DNA of 64,000 nt from Spisula solida. Lineage: Eukaryota > Mollusca > Bivalvia > Venerida > Mactridae. The notes beneath the pieces are model-generated. The model did no database searches. It was not told the DNA's origin and was given only the letters and a program-made list of their open reading frames with translations. The position numbers and the translations under genes were made by a program. The stretch covers positions 20,398,533-20,462,532 of the forward strand of contig OX365960.1 in NCBI GenBank assembly GCA_947247005.1, in the 5' to 3' direction. Positions 12,880 to 23,533 of this stretch are shown in pieces. Each line of letters opens with the position of its first letter. The stretch's first letter is position 1.

Positions 12880-13160
12880 TTTCCGATCAATGACTCCAGA
12901 ACGGTTGGACCTAGAACCCACAAACTTTCAGTGGAGATTGTTTATCATCAGTAGATGACACCCACTAATTTTGAGGTCGCTATGGTTCAAAGGTCAAAAT
13001 TACCGTGACCTTCAAATGCACGACAGTTTCTGATCCGCAACGTAAGAACGATGGGTCCTTAGATCGTAAAACTTCACCGACAGGTAGCTGATCATCAGCT
13101 GAAGACTTCTACAGATGTGTAGGTCAATAGGTCAAAGGTCAAGGTTGGGATGGCCTTAAG
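12880..13160 (+). repeat. Two-unit degenerate repeat rich in AGGTCA
   Basis: Two ~175-bp related units share the order: G(G)TCC/GTTGG near the start, a CATCAG(T/C) block, a GTAG(A/G)TGA or AGATGTG block, and a final GGTCAAAGGTCAA block (12984 and 13129). The insert occurs only in B1. Sequences of this type, with AGGTCA runs, are in my experience frequent in bivalve repeats. Confidence 0.6.
13121..13141 (+). promoter_or_regulatory. Three AGGTCA half-sites (DR2 + perfect DR1)
   Basis: AGGTCA occurs at 13121-13126, 13129-13134 and 13136-13141. The last two are separated by one A, a perfect DR1 consensus for RXR/HNF4/COUP-type nuclear receptors; the first two have a 2-bp spacer (DR2). A near match lies at 12984-12996. 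The site is inside a repeat, so binding in vivo is speculative. Confidence 0.4.
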
Positions 13161-13789
13161 TATTCTTCGTACATGACTATTCGGTTGTCATGAGATAGGC
13201 ATGTTTTACAAACACCTCTTGTTCTTTCTGTCATCGGAATTCTTTAGATTTTATGTTTTTTGGGGTTATTTATTGCTGGACGATGTGTTGTCAACATTGT
13301 AAGACATTGTACAATACACAGTGTTGTGCGCGTGCATTTTTCTGAACTTGGAGGGTTCACGGTTCACTACTTACACCAAGCCAAATACACATATTCAATA
13401 CTCGGATATTGTTGTTATACTACTAGCATTAACACATGCAAAAAATGAACAAGCTAACATGTATAATAAAAAAGATACAGGCGTAACAAGTTGGTGTACT
13501 AATAACATTTAATGAGTGTACATTTTGTACTTTAAAGTAGTTTCACTGGTAATTTGGAGCTTACAACGTATAACCATCATTAATGTGTCATCTTCCTTGA
13601 GCCCGAAAACATTTAACAAAGAAACCTTATGTAGATTTAGTCTATCTAATAAAACATCATCTACATTTTGGTTGCTGTAAGTCTTCATCAAATTAACTCA
13701 GAACGATTTTCCGTCTCAACCATCTATGAATGTTAGAGACGGTACCCAGTTTATGCGATGTACAATGAAAATGGACCATAAACCTCATT

Positions 13790-14020
13790 TTTTATTTCAA
13801 TAATTTATAATTACATACCTTTATGTTTAACTAAACACGAAATTCAAAGTCCGCAGTGTATCATTCATTGCGGGGTGAGTATCCAGTATAGGCTAGCTTG
13901 AAATATCCATTGTTTGGTATACTGATGGTTCGTTCTATGTCTGCCTCTTGCTAAGACCTACCGTCGTTTATGTGTGGCTTTGGATTGTTTGTGCGATATA
14001 ATAGTTTTATGTACGAAAAC
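13790..14020 (+). repeat. 230-bp dispersed repeat, copy in B1
   Basis: One of four copies (others 18365-18592, 24885-25060, 60142-60352). All contain GTGT(A/G)TCATT(C/T)ATTGCG, a GCTTGAAATA block, GTTCTATGT(C/T)TG, CCGTCGTTT and a TGTGCG(A/C)TA tail. It sits downstream of the GACGGAAACAA motif here and in B3 but upstream of it in B2, so it has moved or been rearranged. Confidence 0.8.
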
Positions 14021-14330
14021 ATGTATACTTTCATGTTGTGAAGTCAATAAAAATAATCTAAATAATGTAATCATATGTGATCGCTAGAGACGAAGCCTTT
14101 GTTTATAGAACCTCTAAATGTACACAATAAGTACGCCCATCTGGACGGATTACAACAAAAATATGTCTTTCGATTTGCAATCACTTTGGTTAGATATTAC
14201 CTAATAAGAACCATTTTTATAAAACTTCAGGTGAAAAAAATCGGTGTTGCTTTAGTACGTGACTAAATTAGTTAATAAACATACTTAATTTAAAAAATGA
14301 TAAAAAATAATATTAAGTCAGACATGGAAG

Positions 14331-14470
14331 GCAGCACTCAACTTAACCAGTCGAGCACAGAAACATTAAAAACACACGAAGCACAAAGCCCAACTGAACA
14401 AACCGAGCAAAGAAGACATAAAACTCACACAAGGCACAATACCCAACTAAATAAGTAAAGATCCGCCAAA
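14331..14470 (+). repeat. Dispersed GGCAGCACTCAACT repeat (best copy in B1)
   Basis: A ~140-bp motif starts GGCAGCACTCAACTTAACCA, runs through AGCACAGAAA.CATTAAAAACACAC and ends in CACAAT(A/G)CCCAACT. Related copies start near 25361, 37674, 38829, 48218 and 58673. Short head-only matches lie at 5296, 30474, 50903 and 51190. It is often followed by the GCTGAATG minisatellite. Confidence 0.7.
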
Positions 14471-14489
14471 GTCCAACCTGGAGAAAAGT

Positions 14490-14960
14490 AGAATGAATTT
14501 GTTTCAGCAATCAAAAAGCTGAATGCCCTAGCTAAATGACCCAGTTTCCACAGTAAAACGACTATAATGCCTAGTTTTAGCTGTCAGAAATCCTAAAAAC
14601 AAAAAATTGATTCGCCCTAGTGCCAGCTGATAAAAAGCTGAATGGAATAGTTTCAGCAAACAAAAGGCGGAATGTCCAAAACTGCTCAAATACATAGTTT
14701 AAGCTGTATTTATCCCTGAAAAGTAACAGTAAAAAATACCAGTTACGTAAAAACGCTGAATGGATTGATTTCAGCTGAATGACCTAATTTCTGCAATCAT
14801 TAAGCTGAAAGCCCCAGTCGGATGATTTAGTTTTAATAACTTAAATATCCCAGCTGAATGACCCAGCCTCAACAAGTCGAGATATGTCTAAGTGAACAAC
14901 CACGCCACATGACCACAGTAAACACCCAAACCGGATGAACTAGTTTCAAGTAAAATGTCT
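14490..14960 (+). repeat. Degenerate GCTGAATG minisatellite
   Basis: GCTGAATG or GCTGAAAG recurs at roughly 14519, 14638, 14757, 14779, 14807 and 14857, usually followed by (A/G)CC(C/T) and AGTTTC(A/C) blocks with CAGTCAAAA or CAATCAAAAA between. Unit length is irregular, about 25-60 bp. A short version is in B3 at 25450-25525. No coding function. Confidence 0.6.
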
Positions 14961-16112
14961 AAATTGAATAAGTAAAATGTCGCTGTTGAATGAGTAAACA
15001 CCCTAGTCACCGAGTGTGGGTGTGTGAGTGTTTATGATTGTGTATCAGGGTGTACACGAGTCTAACCGTGTGTAACCGAGTACCCTAGTAATCAAGCCAA
15101 TGACTTGTCGTGAATACATTTCAATTTACAAATAGCCAATAGCGGTGATTAAACTCTCGTACATATGGGTACATCGATTGTTCTCACATGCCTTTCTACT
15201 TGGCGTGCTTGTGTTTTACATTTTAATATTAACGACATAAGGGAAAACTCAAGCCGACGCTGTTTAAAATTGATATTGAACTCATGATTCACCATACATC
15301 GACAGTATAGAACTGCATTTATGGGTGTAAACACTTCATTAAGTCTAAAAGTATCTGAGATGCTTTGATTCTTTATGTTACATCATTGTCATAATAGATT
15401 TTATAAAATGCTGTCATTAAGCACACCCTCGTATATCACTCCGTTGATTGGATGTCATTAACGGCGCTATTTAAACGCTCATATGTTACATGAATGGGTT
15501 TTTTTACTCGGAAAATCTACATACAACTCTCGTTTAATGTCGCCTGACACAATGAACGATGCTTAGAAGTGTGTTACATTCAATGGATATATTGAAAGCT
15601 TATCTCGGTATCGCACTTTTTTAACGTTTTATCGCAGTTTAAAACGTGCATTTTATTTCTGAAAACCATTTTCTGTTGCTTTGATGGTCTAGCATTTCAG
15701 TATAGAACGCAGCCTATTTAAAACATCAAAAATTAAGATGTGAAATTTTCTTTGGCCTCACTTAGGAAAATAAGACAAATTAGTGTGAGATTATATACGA
15801 AAAGGTGATGATGACATAGGATGACATTTAGCAAACATAAATTATTTTACAGACTCAGCTACTAGGTCGAGCAACAAGATAATAACACACCATTCACAGA
15901 GGAGAACACTGATGTAATTCTCTACCGTTATGTTGGCTAGGATATGTACACATGTGGTGTAGTTGTCCGCTACTTGCGAAGAGAAATGTAGTACTTGTTA
16001 TCTACGGAATCCTGTTAGTGCTATTATGTTTATCGCCACAACCGCCTAACGCTATTTCCGGGTCTTATATGCCAATGACCCCCCTGAGGGAAGAGAAATA
16101 AACTTTGTGTGA

Positions 16113-17108
16113 TACATGTACGAGGGATGATCCATATATAACGAGAAAATGCTTATAACTTTGCTATTACATGTTATTTTCTAAAAAAAAATTTAATGTG
16201 GTGGTTAATACATAATATATTAGGAGAAAACGTACGAAATAGTTTTCAAATATATGGAAAAATTAAGTGTTTAAAATATTTCTGTCGACCTATGAAACCG
16301 GTAGGCGGGGCAACGTCATTTTTGCACCTTTTAACGTTATTCAGAATTTAACTATGAACAATTTGATGATCACATTCCTTTGGCCCTACGGGATTGTTTT
16401 TTAAAAACAATTCAGATTATCATCCTACAATATTTATACGTCTTCGCCAATGCCATACCAAGTTGAATAGAGACTCATTATAGTTATCCTAAGGAATTTC
16501 ATTCAAAACATCAAACATTTTCGGGCGTAGTTATGACTTCAACGTCACGATACGCCTACTTTGCGTTAGATCACTAGCCTTTTTACAACTCATGTTTAAT
16601 ATGTTATTATGTTCACAAATCGAAGCTTTTGACATGGCATGGTCACGAAATGATTTCTGAATATCGTGAACAATTTTATTATAACTTGTTTTCTTCAAAA
16701 CTAACTGGTTTATTGAAAACCTTTTGTCGTCCGCAATCTTTGCTATCACGGAGCGATAACACGTGCGTGACGTAACGAATGACAACACAACCCGTGTATG
16801 ACGTCATCATCTGTAAGAAGAATCTTAGGTGACCTCAAGTACCAATTTTCATCACATCGCAATTGCTTACATAAAAAATGTGAAGGTTTGAATTTGCGAA
16901 AACATGGTGAAAAATCTGAAAAATGCCTCGCCTCGGTGTATGGAGGGTTACCTTAGCAACCATAGATTATAGCAAGATATCACTTTATTCATGAATATTC
17001 AGGGAAAACATTGCTAATGTATGTTATTACTACCCGCTGAAGTTTGAGTAAAATCTAACCGATAATAACAAAATTATAGGCATATATGGATCATCCCTCG
17101 TACATGTA
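16113..17108 (+). mobile_element. 980-bp TIR element with 8-bp duplication TACATGTA
   Basis: The element spans 16121-17100. Its ends are perfect 19-bp inverted repeats beginning CGAGGGATGATCCATATAT. It is flanked by TACATGTA at 16113-16120 and 17101-17108. The paralogous empty site in B3 (near 22766) has one TACATGTA followed by the same downstream sequence. An 8-bp duplication fits hAT or P superfamilies, but the termini do not look like typical hAT ends, so it is unassigned. No transposase was recognised; the 85-codon minus-strand ORF at 16531-16788 has no motif I know. It is probably non-autonomous. Confidence 0.93.
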
Positions 17109-17499
17109 CCACGTATCGTGAAGCGATACTCCTCTTTGTTTCTTTAACTCGCACGGTGAGTAGCACGCAAAATAAAAAAATTCTGACAACAATGGATACG
17201 AATGACAACCCAAACCGACAACCCCCTACATAATTTATAGCTAGCAATGGCATTCAACATTCGTGCTTGTCTGTGGTGAATAAGTTTTCTGGAGTTGACA
17301 TCGGTATTGGTATGTTCTTCATGTTAAAATACTGTCATCAATTACCAGATCACTGTTAAATCTCCCTAATTAGATCAAAATCGCTGAGAGTGATTGTTGT
17401 ACTTTATAAACGGCCTAATTGTATTTCTAATCAAATTCATTTTAGTACTCAATCTTATTTATAAAATAACAAGTTTCTCTATTTCTCGTTCTGCAACAG

Positions 17500-17614
17500 T
17501 TTACATTAACCAGTACTGTGGATGCCAAGCTGCTTATGTAGGTGTTAAAATGATTGAAAGAAAAGTTACAACCTTATTTACATTCAGTTTGAGTGATATT
17601 CCTCAGCTGACTTA
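17500..17614 (+). CDS. Exon-like sequence after a strong acceptor (B2)
   Basis: A long pyrimidine-rich tract (TTTCTCTATTTCTCGTTCTG) leads to CAACAG, with the AG at 17498-17499. The following 38-codon frame reads Y-I-N then a C-G-C motif, runs through a lysine-rich middle (E-R-K-V) and ends L-T-stop. The frame is also open upstream (from 17394) through a hydrophobic segment, so splicing is not required for it to be open. In B3 (23057-23269) the same sequence is present but the acceptor AG reads TG and the frame stops earlier. B1 and B4 lack the region. No family was recognised. Confidence 0.2.
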
Positions 17615-18364
17615 ATATCATTCATCTTAAGTAAATAAAGTGTTGGATAATTTAGTTATTTGTTTCATGCTCTATTATACTCGTTTATAGGTTTCCATGA
17701 TTTTTGCCCTTCTCTTTACGCCATTAAGTAATCTGTCTCATCAGTTGCCCTGCATGTACTAACCATGGGACGTGGCCCTTCTTCAAGCAAATGACATTAA
17801 CTACTGCACATGTCAAGGACAGGACCGTAGCAGTTGTCATCCAAAATAACAGAACCTTCTGCACTCAGTAATTGACTGTTTGTATTAACTATAATAGAAC
17901 ATTCAATATTGACAAATATGGTTTCAACATTATTATATTGTCCTAATAAGTTATTTTGAGAACGACCGCGTACTGATTCGGGACCTCATTTTATTATATA
18001 TACAAAATGCCAAACGTTTAGTTGCGTTCAAATTTAAAATCAGTACTACATACAGAATTCCCTCATTATAACGACTTATTACGTTTTATTTTCAGAATCA
18101 ACGTCACTGGCCTATTTCATCGGAACTGTCATGACAGTGGTATTTTCATCTAACGAAATGTACTGCTATGAGCCACTATGACAGCACTTAAAACCGGCGT
18201 AACACCCGGATGTCGTGTATCATGAGTTCCGTTCTAGCGTTTTGCAAATTTTCAGTCCCGTCGTAGCCATATGCCAACAGTACAATTCAGCTACAGAACT
18301 GATAAGCGGTGTATCAGTATTACTACCATAGAGTAGCATGTTTTGTGGCTCGTCTTCAGTGAAG

Positions 18365-18592
18365 TTATCATTTATAATTACCTCCCTTTATGGTTAATTA
18401 TGCACAAAATTCAAAGTCCACAGTGTGTCATTCATTGCGGAGTGAGTATAATATATTATAGGCTTGCTTGAAATATCCATTTTTGGGGATGTGGTTGGTT
18501 CGTTCTATGTCTGACTCTTGCGTGGAGGCTAGGCGCTGCCGTCGTTTCTGTGTGGCTTTGGATTGCCTGTGCGATACAGTATTTTTTGTTCT
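18365..18592 (+). repeat. 230-bp dispersed repeat, displaced copy in B2
   Basis: In B2 this repeat lies between TTTTGTGGCTCGTCTT and CTGTTTCAG, which are close together in B1 and B3. It therefore interrupts the block relative to its paralogues. The edges are TTTATAATTACCTCCCTTTA on the left and CTGTGCGATACAGTATTTT on the right. No inverted terminal repeats or clear target duplication were seen. Confidence 0.8.
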
Positions 18593-18599
18593 GTTTCAG

Positions 18600-18673
18600 A
18601 CGGGGTGGCAGAAATAAGGTATATTTATGACGGAAACAACTTATCCAAGATTAATGTTTGTTCTAATTGGTCG
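18600..18673 (+). CDS. Exon-like 74-bp segment bounded by splice signals (B2)
   Basis: TTGTTCTGTTTCAG ends at 18599, and the next 74 bp read in one frame A-E-I-R-Y-I-Y-D-G-N-N-L and on to N-W-S before GTATTT at 18674. The three B copies keep this frame with changes partly at third positions (GAC GGA AAC AA(C/T) in all; ACC/ATC-type changes elsewhere), but in B1 and B3 the acceptor CAG reads CTG. B1 and B3 also reach different stops. It could be a decayed exon; the shared frame could also be simple recent ancestry. Confidence 0.22.
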
Positions 18674-19399
18674 GTATTTTTTTAGTGAAAATATACGTTC
18701 CATCTATAAACTTATCATAAACTGCAAATCGTAAAAGTTTGGTCTTACTTGCATGATAGTTTATGTACTCTTGACGTATGGACCACCAAGGTACAAATAT
18801 CATTAACGCTTAATTTTCTTTGGGCCCACAAACATTTAACCAATGAAACCTTATTTAGATTAAGATTGCGTTTATCTAATAAAGCGTCATCTACAGCTTG
18901 GTCGATGTAATAAGTTTTCTTCAAATTAACTAAGAACGAAGTTTCCGTCTCGACCATCTGTGAATCCATGTGCAATCGCTAGCCTTTGTTTGTAAGACAT
19001 TTAAATGTATACTATGGCCATCTGGACAAATTCAAAAAAAAATGTCTTTGGTTATTTTATCACTTTAGTTAAAACATACGTAATGAGAACTATTGCGACA
19101 ATAATGCAGGTAAAAAAACTTTCTGTGGTGCATTATTATGTATAGATTAACTAACAAAATATTGCATTAGTTAAAAAAACTTGATTTTCATAAAAAATAT
19201 ACTGAAGTTGTTTCGGGTAATAATGCGACGTACAAAGATATTTGCAGAGCCTCGCATTTTATTATTTTATTCAACTCGTTTAATAAATTCAATATGGAAA
19301 GACACTCATGTAATATCCTCTATTTATAAGGTCTTACACGTGACTTTCACCGAAGGTAAATCATCTCTGGCTACTTAATCTCTGTGTACGAAACTGTAA

Positions 19400-19900
19400 A
19401 AACCATTGATTGTGACAATTTCAAATGTCAGGTCGGTTGGAGCGTTAATTGTCTGATTACAAGTAAGGAGGTCAAATAATATGTCTAGGAAATCTGGTAA
19501 AACATTTTTAGTACCATACATACCTTGCGAATCATTTTGAAGACAACGTTCGTTGAGTACATTTAAAACTGATTAATGGTGCATGTCTCGGTTAAAGGAG
19601 GTGATAACATGACAAATGTAAGCTTAAGTTAAAGATCAAGAAATGTAGGCGTTCCTTGTTAGTTGTACTTCATACGCGTTGAACGACCGGAAGGCTCATG
19701 CATACGTTGGTAGTTCGTTAATTTAGACGACAAGTGTCTTAAATTAAAGCCAAATGGATGTAATTGTTAAACAGATTGGCCTTTCATGGAACTTTAAACT
19801 CAAATATAAAACGATGAATTAGGGGTATGTGTTGTCAATGTTAAATTTTGATACCAACATTCCATTAACCGGTGATATCGTAACTGTTCTCAAGATTTAA
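19400..19900 (+). repeat. Partial, diverged third copy of block A
   Basis: The segment aligns with A1 1270-1850. It shares the GTTGAGTACATT stretch, the GAACGACC motif followed by a CATGCATACG stretch, and the later GGTGATATCGTAAC / GGTAATATTGTAAT region. It is more diverged than A1 is from A2. It keeps sequence matching A1 1620-1850 that is absent from A2, so A2 probably lost that piece. It follows B2, supporting a B-A tandem unit. Confidence 0.8.
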
Positions 19901-20336
19901 CGGCCTTATAACAAGATAAGTGTCCCTTTATATTAGTTCTGACAGACTTGAATGGTTCGTACAGTATGAGGCAGCAACAATCGTAATTTTATGAAGTCAC
20001 CCTTTAGAACAATACACTGTAAAATAAACAGACGCCAACACGTTCAGTTTTCTTAATTTTTTTATTATGCAAAGGTTCAGTTTTGAAAGCTTGTGCGGTT
20101 GACATAAACCTTTGCGGAATGAAGCCGTGTCCAATGGGTGTTATATATATTCATATCGCTTCCGATTACGTCCATTTCTACACATTTGATTGTGGTATAT
20201 TTCACTTGTTTGACTTCATTTTATGAGGAATCAGAACGAATATTTTCACTCGGAACTAACAATATTTTGAGAAGAGAAAAGGTTAAGAAACGTGATTGGT
20301 ACATTTGTTAATGTACTAGATTGGTATCCCGGCAAT
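19900..20336. other. Unassigned stretch between partial A copy and short retroposon
   Basis: No ORF, array or match to A, B or C that I can support. Contains TTATATATATTCATATCGCT but no convincing promoter context. Confidence 0.4.
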
Positions 20337-20448
20337 CTTCTAGGAAAATTTGATTTCAATTTTGATTTTCCTCCAGTGGTGCAGCAGTAAGTCAGCTGGC
20401 TATGTCACGGCCATCTTATTGCGGCAGGTTCTACCCTTCTAGGAAAAT
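20337..20448. mobile_element. ~86-bp insertion flanked by 13-bp direct repeats
   Basis: CTTCTAGGAAAAT occurs at 20337-20349 and 20436-20448. The 86 bp between read AT-rich first, then CCAGTGGTGCAGCAGTAAG and finally GGCAGGTTCTACCC. The last two resemble pol III A and B boxes on the plus strand. The AT-rich stretch, read on the minus strand, looks like an A-rich tail, which conflicts with that box orientation. A long perfect target duplication suggests LINE-mediated retroposition of a short RNA. No empty site is available here. Confidence 0.5.
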
Positions 20449-20910
20449 ATTATTTTTAATGTTCAATCTATATGGAGAAGTCGCTAGATCCTTGTGGAAC
20501 TGTAAGAGTTAGATTATTTTAGACTATAGTCGTGATTTATTAGTCTGAGTGTGGAGTGTTACACTCATTTTCAGTAATTACTTTCATACCTCATAAACAC
20601 TAGCACAATGCCAAAGAAAAAGTACCAACGTTTGTTTCGAACACACAATACACTTCCCCTTTCATGATATTTTTCACATCCAAATGTGTAATCTTAGACA
20701 TAAAGGGGGATCAATAAATACTCAGAAATACCTCTAATTTCTTTATTCGCCATTGTAAATCTATAACTTTAAGTTTGTCTACATTTATATTTACATCAAA
20801 TTAATTCGTTACCGTCCATTGTTATAATCCAAAGTTTTTCTATGACAACCTACCCTGAAATTTTAATTTAATCTTGTTTATGGTTTTGCATTTGTAAAAA
20901 GAAAGTGTAG

Positions 20911-21490
20911 TAGGCCGTTTTCCACGTGCACGCGTCCGTTGTGCGCTTCCGTCTTCCAATTCTACGTTCCGCATACAGACACGGGTACCCTGTTCCATGT
21001 ATCCGCTACTGACCTTGTTCTTCTGTGCCAAGCTTAGTTACATTACAACGTCTCACGTGGAATAATAGTTTTGAAACAATTGAAGCACAAATGTTCGTTT
21101 TGAGCATAACTTATTGCTATGGACAAGTACAATTAATAGTAAAAGTTACAAACAGATAAAGTTTTAAGCGTGGTTGATGCTCAAAACACGACCGATCTGG
21201 GTGATACAATTTACATTACCGTGCCGAATTATTGTATCGAAATACAGTAATTTTAAGTAAAGACCTACTTACTATTAAGACAACTCCAAATGAAGACAAC
21301 GTTTGCTCTTCATCTTTTGCTATCGATGAAATGTGTCTGTATACGTAAAAATCATTCAGACACGTAATATAATGCGGACGTGCATGCGGAACGCGGATAC
21401 ATGGAATAGACCCATCAGCTTTCAACCAGTTCGTTTATTGGCGGATGCGGACTCGCGGAAGCGGAACACGGACATATGGAATACCGGCCT
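20911..21490. mobile_element. ~580-bp element with long imperfect inverted ends
   Basis: The left end (TAGGCCGTTTTCCACGTG...) and the reverse complement of the right end (TAAGGCCGGTATTCCATATG...) align over about 45 bp, including CCGT(G/T)TTCCGCTTCC-like sequence. Further inside, a TTCCATGTATCCGC block (20993) is mirrored by GCGGATACATGGAA near 21392. The GC content is higher than the surroundings. The target duplication is unclear (TA or TTA). ORFs at 20840-21031 and 21216-21425 encode the inverted ends and are not genes. Confidence 0.65.
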
Positions 21491-21829
21491 TAATTGATTT
21501 ACTAGTAGTTTCGGCAATATTTTCCTGTAATTTCAAGATTTCAGAGAATTTCCAGAGAGCTTTTTGATTATCCCTTGTCATAAAACAGTATGCATAATTA
21601 TCATCTCACACTTCAATGGCTATGATGTTTTTGTATCCGTCCCGGTTGGATCCCAGACCACGACGTACTTTTACAGGTCATTAAAATAGCACTCATTTAT
21701 ATCTTTCTAGCTCGGATGTTATTTCCAGGTAAAGTGTTAAGATTATGTGACTAAGTGGTCACCATATGACTGAAAACTGATGACTGTTTGACTTACAACA
21801 ACATTAAAATGGTTTGTGTGTATGGTATA
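21491..21829. other. Unassigned stretch before B3
   Basis: I see no gene or repeat here. It separates the inverted-end element (to 21490) from the start of B3. Confidence 0.4.
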
Positions 21830-23359
21830 TGGTTTTCAATGTGCCGTGTTCTGAATCGGTTGAAAAAACGCTCTATTAACCAAGTCAATGGCTTGTTGTT
21901 TATTAATTTAAAAAAGTCCATAGCGGCGTCTGAACCCCCGTACATATGGCTACATCAAATGTTCCCACACGACTTCCGGCTTAGTGTGCTTGTTTTACAT
22001 TTTTATATTTACAACTCGGGCCGACGTTACTCGATGTGGATATTGAAGTAATGAATCACCATACATTGACAATACAGAACTGCATTTATCGGTGCAAACA
22101 CTTCATTCAGTCTAAAAGCGTCTGAGACGCTTTGATTCTTTATGTTACATCCGTGTGATAAAGGATTTCATAACATGGTGTCATTAAGCACATCCCCGCA
22201 TATCACTTTGTTGATTGGATGGCATTAACGGCCCTTTTTAAACGCTCATATGTTACATAAATGGGTTTATTTCCTCGAAAAATCTACATACAACTCTCGT
22301 TTAATGTCGCCTGACAGAATGAACGATGCTTAGAAGTGTGTTACATTCAATAGATATATTAAAAGCTTATCTCGGTATCGCACTTTGTTAACGTTTTATC
22401 GCAGTTTAAAACGTACATTTCATTTCTGAAAACCAGTTTTTGTTGCTTTGATGGTCTAGCATTTCAGTATTAATTGGATGACATTTGGCAAACATATTTT
22501 ACAGACTCAGCTACTAGGTCGAGCAAACAGATAATAACACACCATTCACAGAAGAGAACACTGATGTTATTCTCTACCGTTATGTTTGCTAGGATATGTA
22601 CACATGTGGTGTAGTTGTCCGCTACTTGCGAAGAGAAATGTAGTACTTGTTAACTACGGAATCCTGTTAGTGCTATTATGTTTATCGCCACAACCGCCTA
22701 ACGCTATTTCCGGGTCTTATATGCCGAGGACCCCCTGAGGGAAGAGACATTAACTTTGTGTTATACATGTACCAGGAATCGTGAAGCGATACTCCTCTTT
22801 GGTTCTTTAACTCGCACGATGAGTAGCACGCAAAATAAAAACATTCTGGCAACAATGGATACCTAGGACAACCCAAACCGACAACCCACTACATAATTCG
22901 AAGCTAGCCATGACATTCAACATTCGTGCTAGTCCGTGGTGAATACGTTTTCTGAAGTTGATATCGGTATTGGAATGTTCTTCATGTTTAAAAACTGTCA
23001 TCAATAACCAGATCACTGTTAAATCTCCCTAATTAGATCAAAATCGCTGAGTGTGATTGTTGTACATTATAAACGGCCTAATTGTATTTCTAATCAAATT
23101 CATTCTAGAACTCAATCTTTTTTATAAAATAACAAGTTTCTCTATTTCTCGTTCTGCAACTGTTTACATTAACCTGTATTGTGGATGCCAAGCTGCTTAT
23201 GTAGGTGTTAAAATGGTTGAAAGAAAAGTTACAACCTTATTTACATCCAGTTTGAGTGATATTCCTTAGCTGACTTAATATCACTCATCTTAAGTAAATA
23301 AAGTGTTGGATAATTTAGTTATTTGTTTCATGCTTTATCATACTCGTTTAAAGGTTTCC

Positions 23360-23533
23360 ATGATTGTTGCCCTTGTCTTTACGTCGTTATGTAGTCTATC
23401 TCATCAGTTGCCCTGTATGTACCAACCTAGGGACGTGGCCCTTCTTCAAGCAACTAACATAACACCTTCACTTGTCGAGGCCAGGACCGTAGCAGATGTC
23501 ATCCAAAATAACAGAACCTTCTATAACCAGTAA
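23360..23533 (+). CDS. 57-codon ORF with signal-peptide-like start (B3)
   Basis: The frame starts M-I-V-A-L-V-F-T and runs through a hydrophobic core ending near S-H-Q, a plausible signal peptide of about 16-18 residues. A polar mature part follows with one cysteine and two N-glycosylation sequons (N-I-T and N-R-T) to TAA. B3 is the only open copy: B2 has TAA after 21 codons plus frameshifts, B1 a stop after 11 codons, and inverted B4 a stop after 10. It could be a small secreted peptide or the first exon of a secreted protein surviving in one copy, or a chance ORF. No family was recognised, and no TATA box is convincing. Confidence 0.25.
   Translation: MIVALVFTSLCSLSHQLPCMYQPRDVALLQATNITPSLVEARTVADVIQNNRTFYNQ

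Larger units (their letters stand above)
9585..15000 (+). repeat. Segmental duplication block B, copy B1
   Basis: Anchors shared by B1, B2 and B3 include CTTTGATTCTTTATGTTACA at 9905, 15363 and 22133, the TACTAGGTCGAGCAA motif, and a GACGGAAACAA motif at 12463, 18630 and 24078. B1 differs internally: 10620-11555 replaces the segment found at 16046-17640 in B2 and 22706-23285 in B3. Part of that B1-specific piece occurs inverted at the left edges of C1 and C2. B1 alone holds the AGGTCA-rich repeat at 12880-13160. Confidence 0.92.
15075..19040 (+). repeat. Segmental duplication block B, copy B2
   Basis: This is the second direct copy of block B. It is interrupted by a 980-bp TIR element at 16121-17100 and by a 230-bp repeat at 18365-18592, which in B1 and B3 lies further downstream. 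It keeps two consensus-like splice acceptors (AG at 17498 and 18598) that read TG in B3; at the second site B1 also reads TG. Confidence 0.92.

Noticed and set aside
16531..16788. 85-codon minus-strand ORF as transposase of the 980-bp TIR element
   Set aside because: Too short, and no hAT dimerisation, P-element or DDE motif is visible.
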